NCBI GenBank assembly: GCA_014729935.1
Contig: WJJB01000269.1
Coordinates: 1-5,514 of the forward strand
Source of the DNA: Candidatus Bathyarchaeota archaeon
Lineage (GTDB): Archaea > Asgardarchaeota > Lokiarchaeia > Sigyniarchaeales > Sigyniarchaeaceae
Direction: 5' to 3'
DNA length: 5,514 bases
This document shows, piece after piece, positions 5,273 through 5,514 of this stretch. Below the pieces are notes generated by a model. The model was given only the letters and a program-made list of their open reading frames with translations. It was not told the DNA's origin and did no database searches. The position numbers and the translations under genes are program-made. Numbering within the stretch: position 1 is the first letter of the stretch; the number at the start of each line of letters is the position of its first letter.

Positions 5273-5514
5273 ATGCATCAATCAATGAAGGAATCACCAC
5301 TCTCGCTGACAAGGAGTCTTGTTCCATTCATCTCCTACATGATGCTGAGTGGAGGTAGCGGGTATGGCTTTTTTGCATTTGCGCCACAACTGCTTGAGAT
5401 GCACGTGAACGAGGGATTGGTTTCGCTTATCTTGCTATTCCAACCGGCAATGATAATGGGATTCAGCACTCTCTTTGGCCGCATTTCTGACAAGCAAAGG
5501 AACAGGAAAAAACT
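5273..5514 (+). CDS. MFS transporter, N-terminal part (3'-partial)
   Basis: Eighty codons are present before the window ends. Residues 15-41 form TM1 with a Gly/aromatic-rich core (SGGSGYGFFAF), and 46-68 form TM2. These are followed by GRISDKQRNRKK at 69-80, the classic MFS loop 2-3 motif (G-x-L-a-D-r-x-G-r-r/k type) with its conserved Asp73 and basic residues. The protein is a cytoplasmic-membrane secondary transporter; its substrate cannot be told from this part. Starts are possible at ATG 5273, with GAAGG only 2 bases upstream, or ATG 5285; the frame is closed by a stop at 5255. A plus-strand TATA at about 5223-5230 would start transcription near 5253. It is divergent from threonine synthase, which might suggest amino-acid transport, but that is weak context only. 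Confidence 0.75.
   Translation, partial: MHQSMKESPLSLTRSLVPFISYMMLSGGSGYGFFAFAPQLLEMHVNEGLVSLILLFQPAMIMGFSTLFGRISDKQRNRKK

Noticed and set aside
1..5514. tRNA, rRNA, CRISPR array or insertion sequence
   Set aside because: No T-loop consensus, direct-repeat array, transposase motif or flanking terminal inverted repeats were seen on either strand.

Overview
The window looks archaeal and chromosomal. The evidence is a PIN/KH-type ATPase of the archaeal PINA family, promoters with a purine-rich BRE followed by an AT-rich TATA element, and Shine-Dalgarno sequences of the GGTGAT type. There is also a JAMM-fold protein and a small zinc-finger membrane protein. GC content is moderate. An Asgard-type archaeon would fit, but this is only a guess; no rRNA or other marker is present to decide it.

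Layout. 1-1311 (+) is the 3' part of a PINA-like ATPase whose PIN domain lies before the window. Its KH region is scrambled in a way that suggests two compensating frameshifts. 1382-2140 (-) is a Bax inhibitor-1/YccA-like seven-helix membrane protein, convergent with the ATPase. 2141-2541 is a 400-base divergent intergenic region with one strong promoter on the minus strand, a structured inverted-repeat segment and an operator-like palindrome. 2542-2994 (+) is a JAMM/MPN-fold protein with altered active-site positions. 3088-3555 (-) is a four-CxxC zinc-finger protein with two membrane helices, convergent with the JAMM gene. 3831-5201 (-) is a complete long-form threonine synthase. 5273-5514 (+) is the start of an MFS transporter that continues out of the window.

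How the genes relate. No multi-gene operon is visible: nearly every gene changes strand relative to its neighbour or has its own promoter-sized gap. The clearest regulatory link is an 18-base element (17 of 18 identical) found upstream of both the BI-1-like gene and threonine synthase. It reads as a strong BRE/TATA promoter and predicts a leaderless threonine synthase mRNA. The JAMM protein and the RING/FYVE-like zinc-finger protein face each other across 93 bases; a ubiquitin-like link is possible but speculative. No mobile element, CRISPR array, tRNA or rRNA was seen.
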